Source of the DNA: Caulobacteraceae bacterium
GTDB lineage: Bacteria > Pseudomonadota > Alphaproteobacteria > Caulobacterales > Caulobacteraceae
Length of the DNA: 64,000 bases
Assembly (NCBI GenBank): GCA_027489335.1
Contig: JAIXZX010000006.1
Coordinates: 18,501 to 82,500 of the forward strand
Reading direction: 5' to 3'
The notes under the pieces are model-generated. The model made no database searches. It had not been told where the DNA came from and saw only the letters and a list, made by a program, of their open reading frames with translations. This document shows positions 12,402-22,174 of this stretch, in pieces. The stretch's first letter is position 1. Each line of letters starts with the position of its first letter. The position numbers were made by a program, and so were the translations under genes.

Positions 12402-12932
12402 TCAGATGGTCAGTTCGGCTTCGCGACGCAGGCGGGCGCCCTCGCGAAACACCTCGGCCAGGACGAACACCACCAGCACCGAGAACCAGGCCGTCAGGCT
12501 GAGCGAGGGCTCGACGGCGTTGGAGTCCGGCAGGATCGCGCTGGAGAGCGCCCAGAAGGCGTAGCGGCCAAGCTCCAGCGCCGCCAGGATCAGGCCGACC
12601 ATGCGCAGGCGCCGCACATTGTCCGGATGGAAGGGGTCGCCGGCGGTCAGGGTGGCGAAGATTTTGCGCAGCTGGGCCACGATGACCAGGACGCCGCCCA
12701 TATAGACCGCCGCCGCCAGCAGGCCGAGGGTCACCACCGGGCCGCGGTTCTCGATCTCCTCGCCGCCGGCCGTGACCGCGATGTCAGCCAGCATCTCTGG
12801 ATTGAAGGAGAAGAGCAGCGCCGCCAGCATCAGGACGCCGACGACGCTGACCCCGATCCAGAGGGCCACATAGACCACGTCGAGAATGATCTTCAGAAAG
12901 CTCGATACCGAGCCTGGCCCCAGAGCGCGCAT
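12402..12932 (-). CDS. DUF2975-like membrane protein
   Basis: Several hydrophobic segments; LRKIFATLTAGDPFHPDNVRRLRMVGLI motif; paired with a YozG-like HTH. Confidence 0.8.
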   Translation of the reverse strand: MRALGPGSVSSFLKIILDVVYVALWIGVSVVGVLMLAALLFSFNPEMLADIAVTAGGEEIENRGPVVTLGLLAAAVYMGGVLVIVAQLRKIFATLTAGDPFHPDNVRRLRMVGLILAALELGRYAFWALSSAILPDSNAVEPSLSLTAWFSVLVVFVLAEVFREGARLRREAELTI

Positions 12933-12964
12933 GGTGTCTTAGCCCCGCTAATCCCAGCCGCAGA

Positions 12965-13075
12965 CTAGAGGATGCCTGCGCCGGCGACCACGGTGACGAT
13001 GGGCAGGACGGCGAGGCACAGGGCGCAGGCCAGGGCGAAACGTTCAAAACCGTTGGAGAAGGCAAAGCGGGGCAT
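12965..13075 (-). CDS. Small (36 aa) predicted single-TM protein
   Basis: MPRFAFSNGFERFALACALCLAVLPIVTVVAGAGIL*. Confidence 0.45.
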   Translation of the reverse strand: MPRFAFSNGFERFALACALCLAVLPIVTVVAGAGIL

Positions 13076-13300
13076 GGGTCAAAGTCCTTGATTGAGGGTC
13101 GCCCGGAGGCGGGAAGGGGTGGCGGAGCAACCTCGCTCCATGTCGTTAGTCGATACGGACATGCCGTTTTTCGATCAAGAGTTTTATCGTAAAACGATAT
13201 TAAATCGCCGTAAGGAAGTGGACGATTTGTCATCTGCGCCGCCGTTTGCCCGGGGCGCGCAGGCTGCCTATGTTCGCCCCGTCTCACGAAAGGATGGCCC

Positions 13301-13903
13301 ATGGCCCTGAAGCTCGAACCCGGCGCGCGGCTGGTGGTGGCCACCCACAATCCCGGCAAGGCCAAGGAGCTGGCGGCGATCCTGGAAAACCGCTTCGACC
13401 TGGTCACCGCCGGCGAGCTTGGCCTGCCCGAGCCGGAGGAGACCGAGACCACTTTTGTCGGCAACGCCCTGCTCAAGGCCCGGGCCGCCGCCCGGGGGTC
13501 TGGCCTGATCGCCCTGGCCGACGATTCCGGACTCAGCGTCGCGGCCCTGGACGGGGCGCCGGGGGTCTATTCGGCCCGCTGGGCGGGGCCGGACAAGGAC
13601 TTCGGCCTCGCCATGGCCAAGGTGGAGTCCCGGCTGGAGGCTACGGGGCTGAAGGATCGCGCCGCCTGGTTCACCTGCGCCCTGGCGGTGGCCTGGCCTG
13701 ATGAGGGCCCAGGCCTCGTCGTGGAAGGCCGGCTGGATGGTCAGCTGGTGTTCCCCGGCCGCGGCGACCGGGGCTTCGGCTACGATCCCATCTTTGTTCC
13801 GCAAGGCGGACAGGAGACCTTCGGCGAGATGGAGCCGGCCGCCAAGGACGCCATGAGTCACCGGGCGCTCGCCTTCGCCAAGCTCAAGGCCGCCCTGCTT
13901 TGA
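13301..13903 (+). CDS. rdgB: Non-canonical purine NTP pyrophosphatase (RdgB/HAM1)
   Basis: [17 protein letters not shown]...[14 protein letters not shown]...[24 protein letters not shown]...[12 protein letters not shown]. Confidence 0.96.
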   Translation: MALKLEPGARLVVATHNPGKAKELAAILENRFDLVTAGELGLPEPEETETTFVGNALLKARAAARGSGLIALADDSGLSVAALDGAPGVYSARWAGPDKDFGLAMAKVESRLEATGLKDRAAWFTCALAVAWPDEGPGLVVEGRLDGQLVFPGRGDRGFGYDPIFVPQGGQETFGEMEPAAKDAMSHRALAFAKLKAALL

Positions 13904-15054
13904 CGAGCCCTGCGCCCCCCCTGGGGGTCTATGTCCACTGGCCCTATTGCGCGCGGATCTGCCCCTATTGCGACTTCAACGTCTATCGCGACCGGGGGCG
14001 GGCCGCCGAGCAGGCCGCTCTGGTGGACGCGATCATCGACGATCTGAGGACCCAGGCGGAACTGACAGGGCCTCGGACCCTGGTGTCGGTCTTCTTCGGG
14101 GGCGGGACGCCGTCGCTCATGGCGCCGGACGCGGTGGCGAAGGTTCTGGAGGCCGTCTGCCAGCTCTGGACGCCGGCGGCCGATCTTGAGGTCAGCCTGG
14201 AGGCCAATCCCACCGACGCCGAGGCCGGCCGCTTCGCCGCTCTGGCCGAGGCCGGCGTGGGACGCCTGTCCCTGGGGGTGCAGGCCCTGGACGACGCCGC
14301 CCTGAGCTTTCTCGGGCGCGACCACGACGCGGCGGCCGCCCGCCGCGCGTTGGAGATGGCCGCCAGGACCTTTCGACGCTTGTCCTTGGACATGATCTAC
14401 GCCCGTCCGGGCCAGACGCCTGAGGCCTGGGGGGGCGAACTGCGAGAGGCTCTGTCCTACGGGCCCGAGCATGTCTCGCCCTATCAGCTGACCATCGAGG
14501 CGGGCACCGCCTTTGACCGCGCCGTGCGTCGCGGCCGCTTCGTCCCCCCTGACGATGAGCTGGGCGCGGCGCTGTACGACACCACCCAGGCCGTGCTCGA
14601 GGCCGCAGGGTTCGAGGCCTATGAGGTCTCCAACCACGCCCGGGGCGAGGCCGCCCGCTCGCGGCATAATCTCGTCTATTGGCGGGGGCTCGACTATGTG
14701 GGCGTGGGGCCCGGCGCCCATGGCCGGATCACGGTGGACGGCGTGCGCCACGCCACTGAGGCGATGGCGCGGCCAGCGGCCTATGTCGCTCAGGTGGCCG
14801 AATCAGGTCGCGGCTTCAGCGGACCTGAAACCCTCTCGCCGGCCGCCGCCGCCGAGGAACGAGTTATCAGCGGCCTGCGGATCTGGCCGGGCGTCACTTT
14901 CGTAGAAGTGGCGCCTCTCGGTCTGTCGCCCGACCATCCTCGGGTCAAAGCCCTTACAGGGGCGGGCCTGCTCCAGGGGGACAACTCTAGATTGCGTGTC
15001 ACCCCGGCGGGGCGGCTGCTGCTTGACCATGTGGTGGAACGGCTGCTGGTCTGA
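13900..15054 (+). CDS. hemW: Radical SAM heme chaperone / coproporphyrinogen III oxidase-like
   Basis: [25 protein letters not shown] (CxxxCxxC); [19 protein letters not shown]-like; YEVSNHAR. Confidence 0.94.
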   Translation: MTSPAPPLGVYVHWPYCARICPYCDFNVYRDRGRAAEQAALVDAIIDDLRTQAELTGPRTLVSVFFGGGTPSLMAPDAVAKVLEAVCQLWTPAADLEVSLEANPTDAEAGRFAALAEAGVGRLSLGVQALDDAALSFLGRDHDAAAARRALEMAARTFRRLSLDMIYARPGQTPEAWGGELREALSYGPEHVSPYQLTIEAGTAFDRAVRRGRFVPPDDELGAALYDTTQAVLEAAGFEAYEVSNHARGEAARSRHNLVYWRGLDYVGVGPGAHGRITVDGVRHATEAMARPAAYVAQVAESGRGFSGPETLSPAAAAEERVISGLRIWPGVTFVEVAPLGLSPDHPRVKALTGAGLLQGDNSRLRVTPAGRLLLDHVVERLLV

Positions 15055-15099
15055 AGGCGACGCTTGCTTTGCGGGCTCCGACCGGCGAACCCTTGTCCC

Positions 15100-15984
15100 A
15101 TGGCCCATCCCGTCGATCCGCCCGCCCTGTCCGACGCGCCCCTGGCGCCGGGCCTCTACATTGTCGCGACGCCTATCGGGAATCTGCGAGACATCACACT
15201 ACGCGCTCTGGATGTACTCGCCGCCGCCGATCTGATCCTGGCCGAGGACACCCGCGTCACCGGAAAGCTGCTGTCGGCGTTCCGCATTTCCGGGAAGATG
15301 GAGCGCCACGACGAGCACGCCGCCGAGCGGGCGAGACCCAAGGCCCTGGCCGTGCTGGAGCAGGGGGGACGGGTGGCCCTGGTGTCGGACGCCGGCACGC
15401 CGCTGATTTCTGACCCGGGCTATCGTCTGGTGCGCGAAGCCGCCGCGGCGGGCTTTCCTGTCCATCCCATTCCCGGCGCCTCGGCCCTGCTGGCGGGCCT
15501 GTCGGTGGCCGGCCTGCCGTCCGACCGCATCCTGTTCGCCGGCTTTCCGCCGCCCAAGAGCGCGGCCAGGCGCAGCTTCCTGCAGGAGGTGGCGGGGGTG
15601 CGGGCGACCCTGGTCTTCTTCGAGGGCGCCTCGCGCCTGGGAGACAGTCTGGCCGACATGGCTCAGGTCTTCGGCCCCCGGGAGGCGGTGGTCTGCCGCG
15701 AGCTGACCAAGCTGTACGAGACGGTCGTGCGCGGGCCTCTCGACGTCCTCGCCGCCGATCCCACCCTGCAGGCGCCCAAGGGGGAGATCGTCATTCTGGT
15801 GGGACCTGGCCGGGAGATGGAGGCGACGGCCGCCGACGCCGATCTCGCCCTGCGCGAGGCCCTGGCCCGGCTCAAGCCCGCCGAGGCGGCGGGTGAGGTG
15901 GCCCGGGCGCTGGGCCTGCCCCGTCGGGAGTTGTACCGTCGAGCGCTGGAGCTGAAGGCGGATCAGGCCGATGCGGAAGCCTGA
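15100..15984 (+). CDS. rsmI: 16S rRNA (cytidine(1402)-2'-O)-methyltransferase
   Basis: GLYIVATPIGNLRDITLRALDVLAAADLILAEDTRVT...VSDAGTPLISDPGYRLV. Confidence 0.96.
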   Translation: MAHPVDPPALSDAPLAPGLYIVATPIGNLRDITLRALDVLAAADLILAEDTRVTGKLLSAFRISGKMERHDEHAAERARPKALAVLEQGGRVALVSDAGTPLISDPGYRLVREAAAAGFPVHPIPGASALLAGLSVAGLPSDRILFAGFPPPKSAARRSFLQEVAGVRATLVFFEGASRLGDSLADMAQVFGPREAVVCRELTKLYETVVRGPLDVLAADPTLQAPKGEIVILVGPGREMEATAADADLALREALARLKPAEAAGEVARALGLPRRELYRRALELKADQADAEA

Positions 15985-16369
15985 GTCTGGACAGGTCGCA
16001 GGCGCGCGTCAGCGCCGCGGGGCCCTGGCTCGCCGAAGCGGAAGACGGGCCGAAGTCTGGGCGGCGGTCTGGCTGATGCTCAAGGGCTACCGAATTCTGG
16101 GTTTCCGCCTCCGCACCCGCCTGGGGGAAATCGACCTCCTGGCCCAGAAGGGCGCCGTGCTGGCGGTGGTGGAGGTCAAGAGCCGGCTCACCCTGGCCGA
16201 GGCCCTGGCCGCTGTCGCACCCGAGCAGCGTGATCGCCTGCGCCGGGCCGGCGCGGCCGTGGCCGGGGGACGCCCCCGGCTGAAAGCCATGGCGGTGCGG
16301 CTGGACCTGATCGCCCTGGCCCCTGGACGGTTGCCGCAGCATCGCCCGGACGCCTGGAGCGGGGCGTGA
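15971..16369 (+). CDS. YraN/UPF0102 family endonuclease-like protein
   Basis: AEVWAAVWLMLKGYRILGFRLRTRLGEIDLLAQKGAVLAVVEVKSR. Confidence 0.92.
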   Translation: MRKPESGQVAGARQRRGALARRSGRRAEVWAAVWLMLKGYRILGFRLRTRLGEIDLLAQKGAVLAVVEVKSRLTLAEALAAVAPEQRDRLRRAGAAVAGGRPRLKAMAVRLDLIALAPGRLPQHRPDAWSGA

Positions 16370-16379
16370 GGGAGGCCGC

Positions 16380-17198
16380 ATGACTCGTGAGGAGGCGGAG
16401 GCTCTGATCGGTCAGGCCGGCCGGCTGGCGCCAGGCGACGACTTCCCCTTGCTGGATGCCGCCATCGCCTGCGCCATCCACGATGACCCCGCCCGTGATC
16501 CGCAGGTCGTGCGGGATCTGGCGGCCGTGGGCGTCGAGCGCCTGACCGCCCGGCTCCGGCGGGAGAGTCAGGAGGAGGCCCTGGCCGAAACCATGTCCGG
16601 CGACCTGCGGCTCTCCGGGGATCTCTTCACCTATGATGACCCGGACAACGCCGACATCATCGCCGTGGCCGAGCGCCGCAAGGGTCTCCCGGTGACCCTG
16701 GGCATACTCTATCTGCATGTGGCCAAGCTGGGCGGCTTGAACGTCAAGGGCGTCGACTTTCCCGGCCACTTCCTGCTGCGTATCGACACCCCGGAGGGCC
16801 CCCTGGCGCTCGATCCGTTCAGCGAGGGACGGGTGGTCCTGCCGTCGGAACTCACCCGCCGCGCGCTGCACGCAGGCCTGACCCCGAATGTGGCTGACCG
16901 GCTGGACCTTCTGATGGCGCCGGCGGCCGACCGCGCGGTGCTGATCCGATTGCAGAACAACATCTTCGCCCGGGCCGCCGCGGCGCGCGACTATGGCCGG
17001 GCCGAGCGGGCGGCCCTGCGCCGGGCGCTGCTTGACCCCCAGGACCATCGCCCCTGGCTGGACGTGGCCTCCGCCCGGGAGGGCCAGGGCGCCCTGGCCG
17101 GAGCCCTTGAGGCCCTGGCGCGGGCCGGCGAGCTGGATCACGGGGCCGCCCTGGCCGCCCGGGTCCAACGCGAGCGGGTCCGGCTGCGGCTGAACTGA
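16380..17198 (+). CDS. SirB1/transglutaminase-like family protein with TPR-like C-terminus
   Basis: ERRKGLPVTLGILYLHVAKLGGLNVKGVDFPGHFLLRID; RLQNNIFARAAAARDYGRA. Confidence 0.85.
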   Translation: MTREEAEALIGQAGRLAPGDDFPLLDAAIACAIHDDPARDPQVVRDLAAVGVERLTARLRRESQEEALAETMSGDLRLSGDLFTYDDPDNADIIAVAERRKGLPVTLGILYLHVAKLGGLNVKGVDFPGHFLLRIDTPEGPLALDPFSEGRVVLPSELTRRALHAGLTPNVADRLDLLMAPAADRAVLIRLQNNIFARAAAARDYGRAERAALRRALLDPQDHRPWLDVASAREGQGALAGALEALARAGELDHGAALAARVQRERVRLRLN

Positions 17199-17267
17199 GG
17201 CGCCCGGCCCTGGCGCTCTCGCCCGCCGCCGCCTATGTCGGGACAGCTGTTGAACCAGGAGCGCGCT

Positions 17268-18215
17268 ATGGCCTTGAAGGTCGCCGTCCAGATGGACCCC
17301 CTAGAATCGATCAACATCGAGGGGGACACGACCTTCCTGATGATGCTGAGCGCCCAGGCCCGCGGTCACAGCCTCTGGGTCTACACCCCCGACAAGCTGT
17401 CCCTGGAGAATGGCCGGGTCACCGCGCGAGGCCGCTCTGTGCGGGTGCAGGACGTGAAGGGCGACCACGCCACCTTCGGGGAGTGGGAGCGCCGCGACCT
17501 GGCCGAGATGGACGTGGTCCTGCTGCGCCAGGACCCGCCGTTCGACATGGCCTATATTACCGCCACCCACATCCTCGACGCCATCCATCCGAAGACCCTG
17601 GTGGTCAACAACCCGACCGAGGTGCGCAACGCGCCCGAGAAGCTGTTCGTCACGACTTTCCCCGGGGTGCAGCCGCCGACCCTGATCACCTCGGATATCG
17701 ACGCCATCTACGCCTTCCGCGCCGAGCATGGGGATGTGGTGCTGAAGCCGCTGCACGGGCACGGCGGCTCGGGGGTGGCGCGCCTGCTGGCCGATGATCC
17801 CAATCTCGACGCGCTGCTCGAGCTGCACGCCGCGATCGGCCGCGAGCCCGTGATCATCCAGAAGTTCGTGCCGGACGTCACCAAGGGCGACAAGCGCATC
17901 CTGCTGGTGGACGGCGAACCGGTGGGGGCGATCAACCGGGTGCCAGGCGCTGGCCAGATCCGCTCCAACCTACGGGTCGGCGGCCGCGCCGAAGCCGTCG
18001 AGCTGACGGCCCGGGACCGCGAGCTGTGCGGCATCATTGGACCCGAACTGAAGGCTCGCGGCCTGCTGTTCGTCGGCATCGACGTGATTGGCGACTATCT
18101 GACGGAGATCAACGTCACCTCGCCCACAGGTGCGCGGTCGTTGATGAAGTTCACCGGGATCGACGCCACCGACCTGATGTGGGCGCGGGTGGAGGCGATC
18201 CGCGCCGGGGCATAG
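17268..18215 (+). CDS. gshB: Glutathione synthetase
   Basis: [44 protein letters not shown]...[12 protein letters not shown]...NVTSPTG. Confidence 0.97.
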   Translation: MALKVAVQMDPLESINIEGDTTFLMMLSAQARGHSLWVYTPDKLSLENGRVTARGRSVRVQDVKGDHATFGEWERRDLAEMDVVLLRQDPPFDMAYITATHILDAIHPKTLVVNNPTEVRNAPEKLFVTTFPGVQPPTLITSDIDAIYAFRAEHGDVVLKPLHGHGGSGVARLLADDPNLDALLELHAAIGREPVIIQKFVPDVTKGDKRILLVDGEPVGAINRVPGAGQIRSNLRVGGRAEAVELTARDRELCGIIGPELKARGLLFVGIDVIGDYLTEINVTSPTGARSLMKFTGIDATDLMWARVEAIRAGA

Positions 18216-18370
18216 GATAGCTGTCCGAACGCCCCCGCGCATTTCACCATTGTCGCAGCTTCCCGTTGCGTTCTATGTTTGTTCGTGGTCTGGGCCGCGA
18301 CGGTCGCGGCTCTGTGGATAAAATCGCCCCTTAAGCCCTTTATGGCGAGGGCGTCGCGGGGGAGAGCGCC

Positions 18371-19903
18371 ATGGCGGGGGTGGTTACAGTCGCTTTCGAC
18401 GGGGTCGAGGCCCGCCGGGTGGATGTGGAAGTCCAGCTGACCGGCGGCGCGGTGGCCTTCGTCGTGGTGGGCCTGGGCGACAAGGCCGTCGCCGAAAGCC
18501 GCGAGCGCGTGCGGGCGGCCTTTGCGGGCCTGGGCCTCGCCCTGCCGGCCCGTCGCATCATCGTCAATCTGGCGCCTGCCGACCTCCCGAAGGAGGGGAG
18601 CCACTATGACCTGCCGATCGCGCTGGCGGTCATGTCGGCCATGGGGATCATTCCGCCAGACGCCCTGACCGGCTGGGCCGCGGTAGGGGAGCTGTCCCTG
18701 GACGGCCGCATCGTCCAGGTGGCCGGGGCATTGCCGGCCGCCGTCGCCGCCGGCGGCATGGACCTGGGCCTCATCTGTCCCGAGGCCTGCGGGGCCGAGG
18801 CCGCCTGGTCCGGCGACACCCGCATCCTGGCCGCGCCCTCCCTGATCGCCCTGGTCAACCACTTCCGCGGGACCCAGATCCTGTCGCCGCCGCAACCTGG
18901 CCCCGTGGTTGAGGGTGACCGCGTCCCCGACCTGCGCGACGTCAAGGGCCAGGAAAACGCCAAGCGCGCCCTGGAGATCGCCGCGGCCGGCGGCCACAAC
19001 CTGCTGTTCATGGGCCCGCCGGGATCGGGCAAGTCGATGATGGCCGCCCGGCTGCCGGGCCTTTTGCCGCCTCTGTCGGCGGCCGAGCTGCTTGAAACCT
19101 CCATGATCCATTCGGTGGCCGGACTGATCGCCAAGGGCGAACTGACCCGCCAGCGACCCTTCCGCACGCCGCACCATTCGGCCAGCATGGCTGCGCTCAC
19201 CGGCGGCGGGCTCAAGGCCAAGCCCGGTGAGATCTCCCTGGCGCACAACGGCGTGCTGTTCCTGGATGAACTGCCGGAATTCTCCGCCCAGGCCCTGGAC
19301 AGTCTTCGGCAGCCCCTGGAGACCGGCGAGGTGGTGGTGGCCCGGGCCAACGCCCATGTGCGCTATCCGGCCCGGTTCCAGCTGGTGGCGGCGATGAATC
19401 CCTGTCGCTGTGGCGTCGGCGGCCCGGGCCGGGGCGCCTGCGGCCGGGCGCCCCGCTGCCAGAGCGACTATCAGCGAAAGATCTCCGGCCCGATGATGGA
19501 CCGCATGGACCTGGTGGTGGAGGTCCCCCCTGTCACGGCGGCCGACATGGCCCTGCCGCCGCCGGCGCAAGGCACGGCCGAAGCCGCCGCCCGGGTGGCC
19601 CAGGCCCGGGCGATACAGCTGAACCGGGCCGCCGCCGCCGGCGAGACCGCCGCACCGCTGAACGCCCAGGCCTCAGGCGAGCGCCTGGAGGCCATCGCCC
19701 AGCTTGAACCTGCGGCCCGCGCCCTCTTGTCCAAGGCCGCCGAGGGCGCAGGGCTGACCGCCCGGGGCTGGACCCGCACGGTGCGGCTGGCCCGCACCAT
19801 CGCCGACCTGGAGGGCTCCGAGGCTGTCCGCCGGGTGCATCTCGCCGAGGCGCTGATCTATCGGCGGGCTTCGGCCGATGGCGCCACGGTGCTGACCGGC
19901 TGA
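18371..19903 (+). CDS. comM: YifB/ComM family Mg-chelatase-like AAA ATPase
   Basis: VEVQLTGGAVAFVVVGLGDKAVAESRERVRAAF; GHNLLFMGPPGSGKSMMAARLPGLLPPL; LVAAMNPCRCG. Confidence 0.96.
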   Translation: MAGVVTVAFDGVEARRVDVEVQLTGGAVAFVVVGLGDKAVAESRERVRAAFAGLGLALPARRIIVNLAPADLPKEGSHYDLPIALAVMSAMGIIPPDALTGWAAVGELSLDGRIVQVAGALPAAVAAGGMDLGLICPEACGAEAAWSGDTRILAAPSLIALVNHFRGTQILSPPQPGPVVEGDRVPDLRDVKGQENAKRALEIAAAGGHNLLFMGPPGSGKSMMAARLPGLLPPLSAAELLETSMIHSVAGLIAKGELTRQRPFRTPHHSASMAALTGGGLKAKPGEISLAHNGVLFLDELPEFSAQALDSLRQPLETGEVVVARANAHVRYPARFQLVAAMNPCRCGVGGPGRGACGRAPRCQSDYQRKISGPMMDRMDLVVEVPPVTAADMALPPPAQGTAEAAARVAQARAIQLNRAAAAGETAAPLNAQASGERLEAIAQLEPAARALLSKAAEGAGLTARGWTRTVRLARTIADLEGSEAVRRVHLAEALIYRRASADGATVLTG

Positions 19904-20382
19904 TCCCGGTGGACCCAGGCCCCGACCGCCAGGGCCGTCAGGGTAAGGTAGCTCCAGATCACCAGGCCCCAGCGATAGGGCAGGGCCGGCACGCCTTCGT
20001 CCACCCCCATGGCCACATGGGTGACGATGCCGAGCAGCTGGAAGGCGGTGGCGAACAGCAGCCATAGGCGGTCTGTGGTCAGGGCCAGGAACAGCAGATA
20101 GGCGAGAAAGAGGGCGTCGACCCCCAGGACGCCCCACTGCAGGCCCGCCAGGTCGCGGTCATAGGCCAGGGGCGTCAGAAACCAGGCGGCCACATTGGCC
20201 ACCGCAACCCGCTTCTCCGGAATGCCGCCCCGCCACAGGGCGGCGCCGGACACCAGGACCATGGCGACGAACCAGATCTGCTGCGGAAGAACGGCGAAAT
20301 ACAAGGCAGAGGTCCCCAGGGCGGATCGCGCCCGCCAGGGTGGCAGAGGCCGGCGCCCAATCATAGGCGCCGGCCACATCAC
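19858..20382 (-). CDS. Hypothetical multi-pass membrane protein
   Basis: 174 aa with repeated hydrophobic stretches; the 3' end overlaps convergent comM. Confidence 0.65.
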   Translation of the reverse strand: MMWPAPMIGRRPLPPWRARSALGTSALYFAVLPQQIWFVAMVLVSGAALWRGGIPEKRVAVANVAAWFLTPLAYDRDLAGLQWGVLGVDALFLAYLLFLALTTDRLWLLFATAFQLLGIVTHVAMGVDEGVPALPYRWGLVIWSYLTLTALAVGAWVHRDQPVSTVAPSAEARR

Positions 20383-20394
20383 ATGGGGGAGGGA

Positions 20395-20751
20395 TCAGGC
20401 CGCGTTGGTTTCGCCCACGGCGCGCAGGACCGGGGCCCGCGCCGGTTCGGCGGGCTTGGGCGCCCCGTCGCCATAGAGCACGGCGCCGAGGCCGATCTGC
20501 TTCTGGGCGATGCTGAGCTCCTTGTGCGCCTCGATCACAGCCCGGCGGGCCTCGGCCAGGGCGCTGATGGAGCGGCTGGTCCACTCCACCGCCTCCTGGC
20601 CGATCAGGGCCGAGAGGCCGGCCTGGGCGCGCAGGCCCGGCATGACCCCGGCCAGGGCGGCGGTCTTGGCCAGGGCGGCGTCGATGGCGGTCTCGGCCTC
20701 GAAGAGGCTGGCGGCGACCTGGTCGGCATACATGCGGCGTTGCTTGAGCAT
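20395..20751 (-). CDS. Hypothetical helical protein
   Basis: 118 aa, alanine-rich heptad-like pattern (EAETAIDAALAKTAALAG..., WTSRSISALAEARRAVIEAHKELSIAQKQIG). Confidence 0.65.
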   Translation of the reverse strand: MLKQRRMYADQVAASLFEAETAIDAALAKTAALAGVMPGLRAQAGLSALIGQEAVEWTSRSISALAEARRAVIEAHKELSIAQKQIGLGAVLYGDGAPKPAEPARAPVLRAVGETNAA

Positions 20752-20851
20752 GGGGTCTCTCCGTCCCGCCGGCTCCGCGCCGGGGGAATGTTGGGATGAT
20801 CGTCAGTGGGATGGCGCAGCCGGGACGGGGCTCAGTGTCCCGTGGCGGTGG

Positions 20852-21601
20852 TCAGACCAGGGCGGTCAGCGCCTGAAGCCCCGCCAGGACCCCCCCGAAG
20901 GCGAGGGCTGAACCGATGGCGATGGCGAGGATCAGGCCGATCCGCGCGGCCGGGCCTAGGCCGCCGGTGCTGCCGTTTCGCCAGGATGGAAGTTCTCGTC
21001 CAGCAGCACCCAGGTGAGGCACAGGATCTCGCGCATCACCATTTCCGGGGGCTTGAAGGCCGCCAGCTTGCGGGTGGCCGACACCAGATGCGTCACCATG
21101 TCGGCCTGGACCGACGAGGCCGCCAGATCGGTCAGCTGCCGCTCCAGCTGGTCCCAGGCGAAGCCCGGCATCGACTCCGCCTGAGGCGAGGGTTTCGGCC
21201 ACTTTTCCTCGAAGGCCTCGATCTCGCGTCTGAGGTGCAGGGCCCGGCTCACCGACGCCCGCCGATCCTCTCCAGTCCAATGCTTCATGGGTCTCGCCTC
21301 CTGATGAGGCTTCACCCGACCACGCCACGGGCTTTGGGTCTGTCCTGACTGTGTCCTGTCCTGACGCGATCAGGACAGAGCTGCCCGCAGCCCCGCCCTC
21401 GCGTTCATGGTCGGCCAGCAGGCGGGCGGCGTGGTAGCGGTCATTGACGCCCAGCTTGCGCCGCGCCCGGTCGCAATAGGTGTCCACCGAGGTCTTGGAC
21501 ATCCCCAGCTCGCGGGCGATCTGCTTGGAGCTGAAATGGCGATCCACGAGGCGCAGGCACTCCCGTTCCCGCGCGGTCAGCAGTTCCACCTGTTCCGTCA
21601 T
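20852..21601 (-). CDS. LuxR-type HTH protein with C-terminal TM helix (linker overlaps another ORF)
   Basis: N-term LLTARERECLRLVDRHFSSKQIARELGMSKTSVDTYCDRARRKLGVNDRYHAARLL; C-term RIGLILAIAIGSALAFGGVLAGLQAL. Confidence 0.65.
   Translation of the reverse strand: MTEQVELLTARERECLRLVDRHFSSKQIARELGMSKTSVDTYCDRARRKLGVNDRYHAARLLADHEREGGAAGSSVLIASGQDTVRTDPKPVAWSGEASSGGETHEALDWRGSAGVGEPGPAPQTRDRGLRGKVAETLASGGVDAGLRLGPAGAAADRSGGLVGPGRHGDASGVGHPQAGGLQAPGNGDARDPVPHLGAAGRELPSWRNGSTGGLGPAARIGLILAIAIGSALAFGGVLAGLQALTALV
20956..21288 (-). CDS. Hypothetical protein nested in another frame of the LuxR ORF
   Basis: Strong SD (AGGAGGcgagacccATG); MKHWTGEDRRASVSRALHLRREIEAFEEKWPKPSPQ...MVMREILCLTWVLLDENFHPGE, with a natural amphipathic pattern. 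Confidence 0.6.
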   Translation of the reverse strand: MKHWTGEDRRASVSRALHLRREIEAFEEKWPKPSPQAESMPGFAWDQLERQLTDLAASSVQADMVTHLVSATRKLAAFKPPEMVMREILCLTWVLLDENFHPGETAAPAA

Positions 21602-21716
21602 GACCCTTCATCCCCAATGGATGGCTTCACTACACGCTATGCGGGGGTCTGCGTCCATCTCCCGCCTGCCAACGTATAGCCGAACAGAAGGGGTCGCTCA
21701 GAGGTTGAGCGTCAAG

Positions 21717-22139
21717 ATGGAGCCGGAGATGAATTTGACGGAGTCGGATGCGAAGACGGACGTCGACGGCGTCGATCGGGCGATCGGCGCCCGGGTTCGC
21801 GCCCGCCGTCGGTCCCTGGGCATGAGTCAATCCGACCTGGCCGAACGGCTGGGGGTCTCCTTCCAGCAGGTCCAGAAATACGAACGCGGCGCCAACCGCA
21901 TCTCGGGCTCTACCCTGGTGGCTGCCAGCCGCGCCCTGCAGACCACGGTGAGCTGGCTGGTGGGCGAAGAAACCCATGAGAGCGCCCCGCCGGATGAGGC
22001 CTTCACGGCCCTGATGACGCCAGGCGCCCTGGAGATGCTGGAGGCCTATCGGGTGATTCCCCGTTCCCGGGCGCGCCAGGCCCTGCTGGCCCTGGCCCGG
22101 GAAATGGCCCGGGAGGACGAGCCTCAACCGGGGCTTTGA
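21717..22139 (+). CDS. HTH XRE family regulator
   Basis: IGARVRARRRSLGMSQSDLAERLGVSFQQVQKYERGANRISGSTLVAASRAL. Confidence 0.92.
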   Translation: MEPEMNLTESDAKTDVDGVDRAIGARVRARRRSLGMSQSDLAERLGVSFQQVQKYERGANRISGSTLVAASRALQTTVSWLVGEETHESAPPDEAFTALMTPGALEMLEAYRVIPRSRARQALLALAREMAREDEPQPGL

Positions 22140-22174
22140 CGGCCCGTTAAAGCCGCCTGGCCTAGGCTGGCGAC

